The notes beneath the pieces were generated by a model. The model made no database searches, had not been told where the DNA came from, and saw only the letters and a list, made by a program, of their open reading frames with translations. The position numbers were made by a program, and so were the translations under genes. Below, piece after piece: positions 43,150 to 52,756 of a stretch of 64,000 nt of DNA. Source of the stretch: Kyrpidia spormannii (lineage in GTDB: Bacteria > Bacillota > Bacilli > Kyrpidiales > Kyrpidiaceae); contig NZ_CP024955.1 of NCBI RefSeq assembly GCF_002804065.1, positions 992,001 to 1,056,000 on the forward strand. The letters are read 5' to 3'. Each line of letters starts with the position of its first letter. Position 1 is the first letter of the stretch.

Positions 43150-45096
43150 GTGTTGTTGGACCGTGTCAACGGCCCGGCCGATCTCAAGGCGATGTCTCTG
43201 GCGGAACTCCGGCAGTTGGCGGCGGAGATACGCCGGTTTCTGATTGAACAACTCTCGGTGACCGGGGGGCACTTCGGCCCGAATCTCGGCGTGGTGGAGC
43301 TGACCCTCGCGTTGCACCGGGTTTTTGACAGCCCCCGGGACAAGATCATCTGGGACGTCGGGCACCAAGCGTACGTGCACAAGATTATCACCGGACGAAA
43401 AGAACGTTTTCCCACCCTGCGCCAATTCGGTGGTTTGGCGGGCTTCCCGAAGCGCTCGGAAAGCCCCCACGACGCCTTTGGCACGGGTCACGCCTCGACG
43501 TCCATTTCCGCGGCCCTCGGGATGGCGGTGGCCAGGGATCTCAAGGGCGAGTCCCATCATGTGGTGGCTGTGATCGGCGACGGGGCCATGACCGGCGGCA
43601 TGGCTTTGGAGGCGCTGAACCATGCCGGCCACCTCCGGAAGCGCCTCATCGTCGTACTCAACGACAACGAGATGTCCATCGCGGAAAACGTTGGGGCGAT
43701 GGCGAACTATTTGGCCAAACTGCGCACGGACCGGACTTATGCCAAGATGAAAAATGAAGTGGAGCATCTGCTGAAGCGCATCCCTTCCATCGGCGGCAAG
43801 GTGGCCCGGACGTTGGAGCGGGCGAAGGACAGTGTGAAATATTTTTGGGTGCCCGGGATGCTGTTTGAAGAGCTGGGCTTCACGTACTTTGGTCCGGTGG
43901 ATGGCCACGATCTCGCAGCTCTCACCACCATGTTGGATCGGGTCAAAGAATGCCCGGACCCCGTATTGCTGCACGTGGTTACTCAAAAGGGCAAGGGGTA
44001 TGGTCGGGCTGAGCGGGCGCCGGACAAACTCCACAGCGTCACTCCGTTTAACCCCGAAACGGGCAAGGCGGAAAAAAGCTCTTCTTCTTTAGCACCCAGT
44101 TATACGGATGTCTTCGGCAATGCCATTGTTGAATTGGCGGAACAAGATCCCCGCATCGTGGCCATTACCGCGGCCATGCCAGGGGGGACGGGTTTAACGA
44201 AGTTTGCCCAGCGTTTCCCGGACCGCTTTTTTGATGTCGGCATTGCGGAGCAGCATGCGGCGACGTTGTCCGCGGGATTGGCTGCCTCGGGGATGCGGCC
44301 TGTATTTGCGGTGTATTCCACCTTTTTGCAGCGGGCCTACGACCAGGTGATTCACGATATTTGCATTCAAAATCTCCCGGTGGTCTTTGCGGTGGATCGG
44401 GCGGGATTGGTCGGAGCGGACGGCGAGACCCACCAGGGTGCATTCGACGTGGCCTACCTCCGGACGGTGCCGAACATGACGATCATGATGCCCAAAGATG
44501 AGAATGAGCTGCGCCAGATGCTGTATACGGCCCTCCAACTTCCAGGACCGGTGGCGGTGCGGTATCCCCGGGGTGCAGCCCGGGGTGTCCCTCTGGATAA
44601 AGAGTGGCACACCATTCCTATCGGTTCCTGGGAAGTGATTCGCCAAGGGCTTTCCCCGGTGGCGGTGGTGGCGATGGGACCGATGGTGGCATTGGCCGAA
44701 GAGGCAGCGGATCGCCTTGCCGAGGAAGGCGTCGATCCCATGATCATCAACGCGCGATTTGTGAAACCGTTAGACGGGGATTTCCTCCTTCGCCTGGCCG
44801 GGGAGGGGTGGGCACTGGTGACGGTGGAGGAGACGGCCCTCGCCGGGGGGCTGGGCTCTGCGGTGCTGGAATGGCTGGCCGGCCACGGTCTCCACGGGGT
44901 CCCGGTGCGGTGTTTGGGGCTTCCCGACCAGTTTATCCCTCACGGCGGACGGGGGGAGTTGCTCCGGGCCGTGGGTTTGACGGCAGAGCGAGTTGCGGAT
45001 GCGGTGAAAGATGTTCTTCGGGCTGGCAGGGTGCCCCGGGCGGCGGTTCATACCCTGGAAGGTTCGGACTTGCGCCTGGGCCAGGGCCGCCGTTAA
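43150..45096 (+). CDS. dxs: 1-Deoxy-D-xylulose-5-phosphate synthase
   Basis: 648 residues from GTG 43150. A thiamine diphosphate enzyme: [14 protein letters not shown] near 75, [16 protein letters not shown], the TPP-binding [15 protein letters not shown] to NDNEMSI region near 150-180, a transketolase-type pyrimidine domain ([17 protein letters not shown]) near 360, and the C-terminal transketolase domain. It makes DXP from pyruvate and glyceraldehyde 3-phosphate, first step of the MEP pathway. ispA lies just upstream. Confidence 0.97.
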   Translation: MLLDRVNGPADLKAMSLAELRQLAAEIRRFLIEQLSVTGGHFGPNLGVVELTLALHRVFDSPRDKIIWDVGHQAYVHKIITGRKERFPTLRQFGGLAGFPKRSESPHDAFGTGHASTSISAALGMAVARDLKGESHHVVAVIGDGAMTGGMALEALNHAGHLRKRLIVVLNDNEMSIAENVGAMANYLAKLRTDRTYAKMKNEVEHLLKRIPSIGGKVARTLERAKDSVKYFWVPGMLFEELGFTYFGPVDGHDLAALTTMLDRVKECPDPVLLHVVTQKGKGYGRAERAPDKLHSVTPFNPETGKAEKSSSSLAPSYTDVFGNAIVELAEQDPRIVAITAAMPGGTGLTKFAQRFPDRFFDVGIAEQHAATLSAGLAASGMRPVFAVYSTFLQRAYDQVIHDICIQNLPVVFAVDRAGLVGADGETHQGAFDVAYLRTVPNMTIMMPKDENELRQMLYTALQLPGPVAVRYPRGAARGVPLDKEWHTIPIGSWEVIRQGLSPVAVVAMGPMVALAEEAADRLAEEGVDPMIINARFVKPLDGDFLLRLAGEGWALVTVEETALAGGLGSAVLEWLAGHGLHGVPVRCLGLPDQFIPHGGRGELLRAVGLTAERVADAVKDVLRAGRVPRAAVHTLEGSDLRLGQGRR

Positions 45097-45108
45097 AGGA
45101 GGAGTGCG

Positions 45109-45957
45109 ATGTCGGATCGGGAAAGGGCGGATGTACTGCTCGTTCAACGGGGGCTGTTCCCCAGTCGCGAAAAGGCCCGGGCGGCGATTATGGCCGGACG
45201 GGTTTTTTCCCGAGGACGGCGGATCGACAAGGCAGGGACCCCCGTGGGTCGGGATGAGCCGCTGGAGGTGCGGGGGGAAGACCATCCTTTCGTGAGCCGG
45301 GGCGGATTGAAGTTGGAGAAAGCGTTCCAGGAGTTTCCCGTTTCTGTGGAGGGCCGGGTCGTACTGGATATCGGGGCCTCTACCGGGGGGTTTACCGACT
45401 GCTTGCTCCGCCACGGGGCCAGGATGGTGTATGCCGTCGACGTGGGATACGGCCAACTCGACTGGCGGCTGCGCAACGATGACCGCGTGATTCCAGTAGA
45501 ACGCACGAACGCCCGGTATTTGAAGCGAGCGGACCTCCCGGGGCCCGATCCCGACCAGGCGGTCATGGACGTTTCGTTCATTTCCGTTCGGTTGGTCTTT
45601 CCGGTTTTATGGAGGCTTCTCCCTGACGGGGCTGATGTGATCACTTTGGTGAAACCTCAGTTTGAAGCGGGAAGAGAATTGGTGGGGCGTGGCGGCATTG
45701 TCCGGGACCCGGCGGTGCACCGAAGGGTTTTGCGGGAAGTGATGGAGGCGGCAGGAAACGACGGATTCGAGGTGAAAGGATTGACATTCTCGCCGATCAC
45801 CGGAGGGGACGGAAACATGGAATTTCTCCTATATCTGCGGCGAAAGGCGGAGGACGGTCTGCCCGACGGGAGGTGGCAGGAGGAGATTTCGGTGGTGGTG
45901 GAGGAAGCGCATCGGGTCCTGGGTCAGATCCGCCGAAAGGAGGGGGACCGGCGCTGA
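45109..45957 (+). CDS. tlyA: TlyA-family rRNA methyltransferase (YqxC)
   Basis: 282 residues from ATG 45109, preceded by AAAGGAGGAG. An S4 RNA-binding domain at 6-65 (RADVLLVQRGLFPSREKARA) is followed by an FtsJ-like methyltransferase with SAM loop VLDIGASTGGFTDCLL near 85 and MDVSFISVRL near 155. TlyA methylates 2'-hydroxyls of rRNA in mycobacteria; many relatives are labelled haemolysins without proof. The stop overlaps the nadK start (TGATG). Confidence 0.92.
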   Translation: MSDRERADVLLVQRGLFPSREKARAAIMAGRVFSRGRRIDKAGTPVGRDEPLEVRGEDHPFVSRGGLKLEKAFQEFPVSVEGRVVLDIGASTGGFTDCLLRHGARMVYAVDVGYGQLDWRLRNDDRVIPVERTNARYLKRADLPGPDPDQAVMDVSFISVRLVFPVLWRLLPDGADVITLVKPQFEAGRELVGRGGIVRDPAVHRRVLREVMEAAGNDGFEVKGLTFSPITGGDGNMEFLLYLRRKAEDGLPDGRWQEEISVVVEEAHRVLGQIRRKEGDRR

Positions 45958-46817
45958 TGCAATCGGTGGGCTTGGTCGTGAATTTGGACAAACCCCGGGC
46001 GGCGGAGATCGCCGACACACTTGTTCAGTGCATCCATGCCCGGGGGCGGGATGCCGTCTTGGATCCCAAGGCTGCCGAGGCCGTGCGGCGGCCAGACCTG
46101 GGATTGGCTTTGGAGGCATTCCCGGGCCGGGTAGACGTGGTGTTTATTCTCGGCGGCGATGGCACGTTTCTCGGGTATGCCCGGCGGTTTGCACCTTTTG
46201 GCCTGCCACTCCTGGGTTTTAACCTCGGCCACCTCGGTTTTCTATCCGAGGCGGAACCAGAGGATCTCGATCAAGCGGTGGACCGGGTGGTGAGGGGCGA
46301 CTACGAGCTGGAGCACCGAATGATGATCGAGGCGGAAGTGCGGCGGGGCGGGTCGACGGTTCACCACCTCTCGGCCCTGAACGACATCACGGTGGGCAAG
46401 GGGGCCCTCGGCCGTATGGCCTCCCTGCGGGTCGAAGTGGATGGCCAATATGTGGATCAGTACGCGGGGGATGGGCTGATCGTTTCTACCCCCACGGGAT
46501 CCACCGCCTACTCCCTTTCCTGTGGGGGCCCGATTGTGGCTCCTCAGGCCGAGGTGATGCTTTTGACCCCGATTTGTCCTCACACCCTGAGCACCCGTCC
46601 GATGATCGTTCCTGCCGATCGAAAGGTGCGAATTGAGGCCCGGGCGAACCACCAGGATCTGGGTCTCTCTGCAGACGGTCAAGTGTCGGTGCGCCTGCGG
46701 GTCGGGGATGAGGTCCTTGTGCAAAAATCCGCTCATTGTGCAACCCTGATTAAATGGCGGGAACGGCAATTCTTTGACGTCCTGCGCCAGAAGCTTCGGG
46801 GAGTGGAGGCGCAGTGA
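45957..46817 (+). CDS. nadK: NAD kinase
   Basis: 286 residues from ATG 45957. The signature GGDGTFLGYARRF is near 65 and NDITVGKGALGRM near 145; TPTGSTAYSLSCGGP is near 180. It phosphorylates NAD to NADP. The position between tlyA and argR is the standard Bacillales arrangement. The start codon shares one base with the tlyA stop. Confidence 0.96.
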   Translation: MQSVGLVVNLDKPRAAEIADTLVQCIHARGRDAVLDPKAAEAVRRPDLGLALEAFPGRVDVVFILGGDGTFLGYARRFAPFGLPLLGFNLGHLGFLSEAEPEDLDQAVDRVVRGDYELEHRMMIEAEVRRGGSTVHHLSALNDITVGKGALGRMASLRVEVDGQYVDQYAGDGLIVSTPTGSTAYSLSCGGPIVAPQAEVMLLTPICPHTLSTRPMIVPADRKVRIEARANHQDLGLSADGQVSVRLRVGDEVLVQKSAHCATLIKWRERQFFDVLRQKLRGVEAQ

Positions 46818-47263
46818 TGAAAAATAAACGTTTGACGCGCATTCGGGAGTTGGTGGCCTCTCGCTCTATCGAAACCCAGGAAGAACTGGTCCAAGCTTTG
46901 CGTGAAAGTGGGTTTCAGGTCACCCAGGCCACGGTATCCAGGGATATCAAAGAACTCCAACTGATCAAAGTTCCAACAGCCGATGGTCGGTACGTCTATG
47001 CGTTGCCGCCGGAACCGGCGGTGAACAACGAAGCCCGACTCCAGCGGATGCTGCCGGAGAGTTTTGTGGCACTGGACCGGGCCGAGAACCTCATCGTGAT
47101 GAAAACGCTCCCCGGGAATGCCCATGCTGTGGCCGCCCTGGTGGATGCGGTGGGATGGCCGGAGGTTATGGGAACCATCGCCGGGGACGATACCATTCTG
47201 GTCATCTGCCGCTCCGCTCTACAGGCCGCGGCCGTCGAGGAACGATTCCATCAGATGGTGTGA
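46814..47263 (+). CDS. argR: Arginine repressor ArgR/AhrC
   Basis: 149 residues from GTG 46814 (ATG 46817 possible), overlapping nadK by 4 bp. The N-terminal winged helix (RIRELVASRSIETQEELVQ, then VTQATVSRDIKEL) binds ARG boxes. The C-terminal domain has GNAHAVAALVDAVGWPEVMG and GDDTILVICR, the arginine-binding hexamer core. No ARG box is seen at its own start. Confidence 0.95.
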   Translation: MMKNKRLTRIRELVASRSIETQEELVQALRESGFQVTQATVSRDIKELQLIKVPTADGRYVYALPPEPAVNNEARLQRMLPESFVALDRAENLIVMKTLPGNAHAVAALVDAVGWPEVMGTIAGDDTILVICRSALQAAAVEERFHQMV

Positions 47264-47293
47264 CACCGCACTGCGAAAGGGGCGTGGGACGCT

Positions 47294-49009
47294 GTGCTGA
47301 TGTCGCTGTCGGTGCGAAATTTTTTGTTGATTGATGAAGCCCACCTGGATTTTGAAACCGGGTTCCACGTGCTGACCGGGGAGACGGGGGCCGGGAAGTC
47401 GATCCTCCTCGACGCCCTTGGACTCATTCGCGGGGAGCGGGCCTCGGCGCAACAGGTTCGGGCTGGTGCGAAACAGGCGGTGGTGGAAGCGCTGTTTTCC
47501 ACCGACGGCCGCCCAGAAGCCCTCCAGTGGCTAGAGGAGATGGGCTTCGAACCAGCGGAGGAAATACTGCTGGTCCGGGAGGTTAGCCGCCAAGGTAAAA
47601 GCCTGTGCCGCATCAACGGCCGGACGGTCACGGTTCAAATGCTGCGGGATCTGGCCGCCCGTTTAATCGATGTGTACGGCCAGCATGAGCACCAGAGCCT
47701 CTTGCAGCCGGATCGGTACGCGCGAATGTTGGACGGTTATGGTGATGCATCCCATCAAACGCTGCTGGAGGAATACCGGAGGGCTCACGATCGTTTTACC
47801 CGGGCTGACGAGGACCTTCGGGCCGCTCAGTTGGGGGAGGAGGAACGATTGCAGCGAATCGACTGGTTATTGTTCCAATTGGGAGAAATCCGGGATCTTT
47901 CCCCCGCCCCCGGAGAGGAGGAAGAACTGGAGGCGGAATACAGGCGGTTGAGCCACGCTGGGCGGATCCTCGAAGACGCTTCCCGAGGGTACGAGATGTT
48001 GGATGAAGGTGGACAGGGAGTCCGGGCTGCCACCGATTTGGTCGCCGAGATTGTAGAAACGGTTGAAGGGCTGGTCAAATACGACCCGGGGCTGGCGGGC
48101 ATACTCGAAATGTTACAGAGTGCGGCGGCCAATCTCAGTGAAGCGGCCCATGAACTGAGGCGTTATTTGGAAACTGTCGAGGCAGATCCCCAGAAGCTGG
48201 AGTCCGTGCAAGAACGGCTTCATCAGTTGCGTCGGCTCATGCGAAAATACGGCGGTTCGGTGGAGTCAATTTTAGAATCCGCGGCAACAATGGAGAATGA
48301 GCTCTCCCGCCTTCGCAATTATGAAGCTGATTTGCAGGAACGATCAAAGGCCAGAACCCGGGCTTGGGAGGAAATGGTCAGCACAGCCCGGCGCCTTTCC
48401 CTTAACCGTTTGGCCCTGGCGGAACGAATTCAAGTGAAAGTTCAGGAGCAGCTAAGGGAGCTGGCGATGCCCCGCGCCCAGTTTCAGATCGAAGTGCGCT
48501 GGCTGGGGGAAACCGAGAAAGGATTTCGGTCCGACGGCGCGGATCAAGTGGAGTTCCTGTTTTCGGCCAATCCGGGCGAGCCACCGGCGCCGCTTTCAAA
48601 AGTGGCTTCGGGGGGCGAATTGTCCCGATTGATGCTCGCGTTAAAAGTGGTCTTGGCGGACGCCGATGACGTTCCAACTCTGATTTTCGATGAAGTGGAC
48701 GCTGGCATGAGCGGCCAGGCGGCGGTGGTGGTTGGGGAAAAATTGGTCCAGGTTGCTCGGCGCCGCCAGGTAATCTGTGTCACTCATTTGCCCCAAATCG
48801 CGGCCATGGCCGATGGCCATCATCGCATCCGCAAGGAACAGACGGAGGAATCCACCCGGACAATCGTAGAGGTTCTGGAAGAGGCGGATCGGATCGAAGA
48901 AGTGGCCCGGATGTTGGCGGGTTCCACGGCGACGGAGATCACTCGTCGCCAGGCCCAGGAGATGTTGGAGCGACGGGCGGCGGCGCAGTCCAATTCCCGG
49001 TTGGGGTAA
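47294..49009 (+). CDS. recN: DNA repair protein RecN
   Basis: 571 residues from GTG 47294; ATG 47300 is equally likely. SMC-like: Walker A LTGETGAGKSILLDAL near 33, long coiled-coil arms at about 160-370, ABC signature KVASGGELSRLMLALKV near 440, and Walker B TLIFDEVDAGMSG near 460. It acts early at double-strand breaks. Gene order argR-recN-spoIVB matches B. subtilis. No LexA box was found upstream. Confidence 0.96.
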   Translation: MLMSLSVRNFLLIDEAHLDFETGFHVLTGETGAGKSILLDALGLIRGERASAQQVRAGAKQAVVEALFSTDGRPEALQWLEEMGFEPAEEILLVREVSRQGKSLCRINGRTVTVQMLRDLAARLIDVYGQHEHQSLLQPDRYARMLDGYGDASHQTLLEEYRRAHDRFTRADEDLRAAQLGEEERLQRIDWLLFQLGEIRDLSPAPGEEEELEAEYRRLSHAGRILEDASRGYEMLDEGGQGVRAATDLVAEIVETVEGLVKYDPGLAGILEMLQSAAANLSEAAHELRRYLETVEADPQKLESVQERLHQLRRLMRKYGGSVESILESAATMENELSRLRNYEADLQERSKARTRAWEEMVSTARRLSLNRLALAERIQVKVQEQLRELAMPRAQFQIEVRWLGETEKGFRSDGADQVEFLFSANPGEPPAPLSKVASGGELSRLMLALKVVLADADDVPTLIFDEVDAGMSGQAAVVVGEKLVQVARRRQVICVTHLPQIAAMADGHHRIRKEQTEESTRTIVEVLEEADRIEEVARMLAGSTATEITRRQAQEMLERRAAAQSNSRLG

Positions 49010-49149
49010 AAGCGGGGGGAGAGGCCACATTGCACGCGGGGTGCCAGCTTTTTGGCGGGATAGACCCACAGGCCGGGCGGGCAGGTTATAAGCACGCACA
49101 GACGCCTAGTCTACGGTGGAGGTGCATCTAGGAAAGGGAGTGGAACGGC

Positions 49150-50433
49150 GTGGCACACCAGCGTCGGAAGTGGGTCGGTCTGCTATTGGCAACCCTGATC
49201 GTCGTGACGTGCTTCTGTCCTCCGTTCAGCGGGTGGCTTCGTCTTCCTGATTCCATAGAAACCGTTGTGGGTTCGTCGGTGGTGGTGCAAGCCGGGGGAC
49301 CCAGCCGTCTAGTGCCGGACGCGCGAAGCGCCATCGAGGTCCGCAGCGGAACGGCAGGCACCTGGCAAGTCAATGGAACCCAAACAGGCCCGGCTCGCAT
49401 GCGTCTTGAGGTTTTCGGGATCCCCGTTCGACAAATGCGGGTCGACGTCCTGCCGGATTGGAAAGTGATCCCCGGCGGCCAATCGATCGGTGTCCGTCTG
49501 CGTTCAAAAGGGATCATGATCGTCGGGTATAATTTGATCCACACGGGCAATCGAGAAATTTCGCCTGGGGAACAGGCAAATATCAAAGTCGGGGACCGCA
49601 TTGTTGAGATCGACGGCCACCCGGTTTCCACGGTTGAAGAGGCGGCTCAGAGGATTCGTCAAGCCGGTGAAGCGAACCGCGATCTCGATGTGACCTTGAT
49701 CCGCCAGCGACAATCCTTTCATGTCAAGGTGCACCCGGTGTACGATAATGATCAGCGCACCTACCGCATCGGTTTGTACATTCGGGATTCCGCCGCTGGC
49801 GTGGGCACCTTGACTTTCTACGACCCCGTGAATCACGTCTATGGCGCTTTGGGTCACGTCATCACCGACGTCGATACGGGACAGCCCATCGAAGTTGGCG
49901 AAGGACAGGTGCTCAACTCCTCCATCACGTCCATTGACAAGGGGCAAAATGGACAGCCGGGAGAAAAACGAGGCCAAATGGTGGACGAACATCATGTGCT
50001 CGGTGACGTGAAGGAAAATTCATCATTTGGCATCTTTGGGCATATGGTCCATCCCCCGGATCACGGTCTTTACAATCAACCCATCCCCGTGGCCCCGGCA
50101 GATCAAGTCCACCCTGGCCCCGCTAAGATCCTGACGGTGATCGAGGGTCAGAAGGTCGAAGCCTTTAATATTGAAGTGGTCAGTGTCATGAAACAACGCT
50201 ATCCGGCCATTAAGAGCATGGTTCTCAAAGTGACCGATCCAGGGCTACTGGCCAAAACCGGAGGCATTGTTCAAGGTATGTCCGGCAGCCCCATCCTGCA
50301 GGACGGCCGGCTGATCGGCGCCGTTACCCACGTGTTTATCAACGATCCCACCCAGGGGTACGGGGTTTTCGCGGAATGGATGATGCGGGAAGCGACCGGC
50401 AATGAGGCGCAAGACACTGTCTCTGCGGCCTGA
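49150..50433 (+). CDS. spoIVB: SpoIVB serine peptidase
   Basis: 427 residues from GTG 49150. An N-terminal membrane segment (LLLATLIVVTCFCPPFSGW) is followed by a PDZ domain (about 125-200) and the S55 peptidase domain. With this start, GALGH gives His236, KVTDPG gives Asp363 and GMSGSP gives Ser378, the same numbers as the catalytic residues reported for B. subtilis SpoIVB. In the forespore it is secreted and cuts SpoIVFA to start SigK processing. spo0A faces it from downstream instead of following it. Confidence 0.96.
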   Translation: MAHQRRKWVGLLLATLIVVTCFCPPFSGWLRLPDSIETVVGSSVVVQAGGPSRLVPDARSAIEVRSGTAGTWQVNGTQTGPARMRLEVFGIPVRQMRVDVLPDWKVIPGGQSIGVRLRSKGIMIVGYNLIHTGNREISPGEQANIKVGDRIVEIDGHPVSTVEEAAQRIRQAGEANRDLDVTLIRQRQSFHVKVHPVYDNDQRTYRIGLYIRDSAAGVGTLTFYDPVNHVYGALGHVITDVDTGQPIEVGEGQVLNSSITSIDKGQNGQPGEKRGQMVDEHHVLGDVKENSSFGIFGHMVHPPDHGLYNQPIPVAPADQVHPGPAKILTVIEGQKVEAFNIEVVSVMKQRYPAIKSMVLKVTDPGLLAKTGGIVQGMSGSPILQDGRLIGAVTHVFINDPTQGYGVFAEWMMREATGNEAQDTVSAA

Positions 50434-50443
50434 CTGAACCATG

Positions 50444-50471
50444 ACCCCCGCAGGTTGTGCGGGGGTTTTTT
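50444..50471 (+). terminator. Rho-independent terminator between spoIVB and spo0A
   Basis: Nine-bp stem (50444-50452 with 50458-50466), 5-base loop and six T. The left arm is preceded by no A-run, so it acts mainly on the spoIVB side. Confidence 0.88.
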
Positions 50472-50485
50472 CCCTGCGGGCGCTG

Positions 50486-51280
50486 TTAACCGGTGCGGGC
50501 ATTCAAGCGCAGACGATCTGCGACCATGGCGATGAATTCTGAATTCGTGGGTTTACTTTTCCCCATGTTTACGGTGTACCCGAACACCGAACCAATCGCG
50601 TCCACGTTACCCCTCCCCCAAGCGACCTCGATCGCATGTCGGATGGCCCGTTCCACCCGGGAAGGCGTGGTGTTATATTTTTCCGCGATTCGCGGGTAGA
50701 GAACTTTCGTTATGGATCCTAGAATCTCCACATCCTGATATACCATGAAAATCGCTTCTCTCAGGTATTGGTATCCTTTAATATGCGCGGGGACACCGAT
50801 TTCATGGATGATCTGGGTGATGTCTGAATCTACGCTGCGCTTTCCCTGCCCCTGCCAGCCGCTTCCCCCCATGGACTGGGTACCGCTTGAGGCGCCGGGT
50901 GCAGAGCCGGTACTGACCTGGCGAATGCGATTCGCAAGAATCTCCATATCAAAAGGTTTCAAAATGTAATAAGCGGCCCCGAGCTCGACGGCTCGTTTTG
51001 TGATTCCTTCTTGGCCGAAGGCCGTCAACATGATGAATTTCGGCATGTTTTCTCTTTCGAGGGGAGCCACTTTTTCCAAAACGCCGATTCCGTCTAATAC
51101 CGGCATGATGATATCGAGAATCACCACATCGGGCTGAAGGGTTTCGATGGAGTCCACCACTTCTCGCCCGTTAAAAGCCAGCCCGATCACCTGCATATCC
51201 GGCAGGCTATCGATATAATCCTGAAGAAGCTGCGCGAACTCTTTGTTATCATCGCCGATCAATACTCGAATAGGTGTCAC
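50486..51280 (-). CDS. spo0A: Sporulation master regulator Spo0A
   Basis: 264 residues from GTG 51280. This start puts the acidic pocket at Asp10-Asp11 and the phosphorylated Asp at 56 (VILDIIMP), the same numbers as in B. subtilis; a GTG at 51295 would add five residues but lies after a strong SD (AAGGAGGTG). A short Gly/Ser linker leads to the DNA-binding domain ([39 protein letters not shown]). Spo0A starts sporulation when phosphorylated. The gene runs against spoIVB, opposite to the B. subtilis order. Confidence 0.96.
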   Translation of the reverse strand: MTPIRVLIGDDNKEFAQLLQDYIDSLPDMQVIGLAFNGREVVDSIETLQPDVVILDIIMPVLDGIGVLEKVAPLERENMPKFIMLTAFGQEGITKRAVELGAAYYILKPFDMEILANRIRQVSTGSAPGASSGTQSMGGSGWQGQGKRSVDSDITQIIHEIGVPAHIKGYQYLREAIFMVYQDVEILGSITKVLYPRIAEKYNTTPSRVERAIRHAIEVAWGRGNVDAIGSVFGYTVNMGKSKPTNSEFIAMVADRLRLNARTG

Positions 51281-51404
51281 GCTCCACCTGGCCACCGACC
51301 AGGCACTACACCTCCTTCTATGACGGTCTGCCGACTTGGGAAGTGGACCTGCTCATCAAGGCAGGCGGACGCCGGGGGGTCTTCTACAGGGGGCACATCG
51401 ATAA

Positions 51405-51433
51405 CCATTCGACACCCGCTGGTGAGATCCTTC
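51405..51433 (-). promoter_or_regulatory. SigH-type promoter with 0A box for spo0A
   Basis: On the minus strand GAAGGATCT (-35) and GTCGAATGG (-10) have AGGA and GAAT 17 bases apart, as in SigH promoters. TGTCGAA, the 0A-box core, is at 51414-51408 and overlaps the -10. A near match TGTCGCA lies at 51443-51437. This is consistent with SigH-driven, Spo0A-P-controlled expression as known in B. subtilis. The leader would be about 118 bases. Confidence 0.7.
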
Positions 51434-51472
51434 CCATGCGACAGGAAAATTTACCGTGTAACAAGTTTGCAG

Positions 51473-51501
51473 TTGACCGTGGATGCTCCTTTATGTATGG
51501 T
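51473..51501 (+). promoter_or_regulatory. SigA-type promoter candidate for yfkAB
   Basis: TTGACC (51473-51478), 17 bp, TATGGT (51496-51501), 26 bp before the yfkAB start. It is divergent from the spo0A promoter, with about 40 bp between the two -35 elements. Confidence 0.55.
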
Positions 51502-51526
51502 GGACATGCACGAAGGAGGTCGGAGC

Positions 51527-52756
51527 ATGAGCGCGATGAGTCCGATGTACGACCCTTGGGAGGCGCTGTTGTCTCGGAATTCCCAGGGCGAGATCCGGTT
51601 AAGCAGCATCGAGGTCACGGTAACGGGCCGGTGCAATCTGCGCTGTGAACATTGCGCCGTAGGGGATACCTTGACAATTACAGAAGAGCGCCCGGATATC
51701 GGGCCGCTTTTGCGGCGGCTGGATGAGATCGATCATTTGACCACACTCAGTATCACCGGCGGTGAACCGAGCTATAATCGCGAGTTGATCGAGTCCACCG
51801 TCCTTCCGCTGTTACGCTATGCGAAGAATCGAGGTTGTCAAACACAAATCAACACAAACCTCACACTCGATGTGGATCGCTATTTCCTTATAGCGCCCTT
51901 CGTAGATGTCATGCATATTTCCTATAATTATTTGACACCAGAGGATTTTGCGGTGCTGACCTTTGCGGGTCTTCGCCGACGGCCGGCCCCGAAAACCGCG
52001 GAAGCTCTGTTTCAGAGGCTAGAGGCTAACACCCGGCGACTGGCGGCAGAGGGGGTCTTCGTGTCGGCCGAGTCGATGATCAGCCCGCGGACTCAAGGAA
52101 GGCTGACGAAGATCCACCGCCGTCTCGCCGAACTGGGGGTTCGGCGGCACGAAGTTCATCCCCTGTACCCCAGTGACTTCGCCCGGGAGCTGCCGTTGCT
52201 CGGCCTCGACGATTGGCGCGCCGAAGCCCTGGCGCTACTTGATGGGCGAGATCCCAGGGTATGGATTCTGTTCGGAACCTTCCCCTTTTATCCGTGTAGT
52301 GACGACCCTCGGGACCGAGAACTTTTGGCGCGCATCGCCCGGGAGCCCGGGGTGACGGTGCGCAATGATCCGGATGGACGAATCCGTCTCAATGTAAACC
52401 TCCTTGACGGCGGCATCTATGTGACCGATTTTGCGGACATGGGGCCGATCGGGAACTGGCACAGGGAGCCGATTCGGGACGCTTTCGAGCGATGGCGTGA
52501 TCAATGGCGGCACACCCGTTTCGGATGCCAATGCCCCCACGTTGGCTGTTTAGGCCCTAACGTTCTTGTGGCTGAGGCCTATTATCCTGGCGTTGATTTC
52601 CGCCGTCGCCGGGCTCCGGAGGAGAGCGGATGGCGGGGCCGCTATGCAATCAGCGGGGTACCGGTCTCCGGAGAGCGCGAATCAGTCAGGGGAGAAGGAA
52701 ACCCAGCCAAAGTAGCTGATGGCCGTCTGAATATCGATTCTCCCGCCCTGGGCTGA
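51527..52756 (+). CDS. yfkAB: Radical SAM/CxCxxxxC protein YfkAB
   Basis: 409 residues from ATG 51527, preceded by AAGGAGGT. The radical SAM cluster motif CNLRCEHC is near residue 38, with SITGGEPSYNRE following. A C-terminal CQCPHVGC (the CxCxxxxC motif of the YfkAB family) lies near 335. B. subtilis has this protein, sometimes described as fused YfkA and YfkB; the reaction is unknown. The last 75 bp overlap the 3' end of the gene on the other strand, and the final 40 residues are low in structure. Confidence 0.85.
   Translation: MSAMSPMYDPWEALLSRNSQGEIRLSSIEVTVTGRCNLRCEHCAVGDTLTITEERPDIGPLLRRLDEIDHLTTLSITGGEPSYNRELIESTVLPLLRYAKNRGCQTQINTNLTLDVDRYFLIAPFVDVMHISYNYLTPEDFAVLTFAGLRRRPAPKTAEALFQRLEANTRRLAAEGVFVSAESMISPRTQGRLTKIHRRLAELGVRRHEVHPLYPSDFARELPLLGLDDWRAEALALLDGRDPRVWILFGTFPFYPCSDDPRDRELLARIAREPGVTVRNDPDGRIRLNVNLLDGGIYVTDFADMGPIGNWHREPIRDAFERWRDQWRHTRFGCQCPHVGCLGPNVLVAEAYYPGVDFRRRRAPEESGWRGRYAISGVPVSGERESVRGEGNPAKVADGRLNIDSPALG

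Noticed and set aside
47264-47293. LexA site upstream of recN
   Set aside because: No CGAAC-N4-GTTCG-type sequence is present in the short gap.
49010-49149. Forespore (SigF/SigG) promoter before spoIVB
   Set aside because: Expected from B. subtilis, but no pair of boxes fits either consensus well enough by eye.
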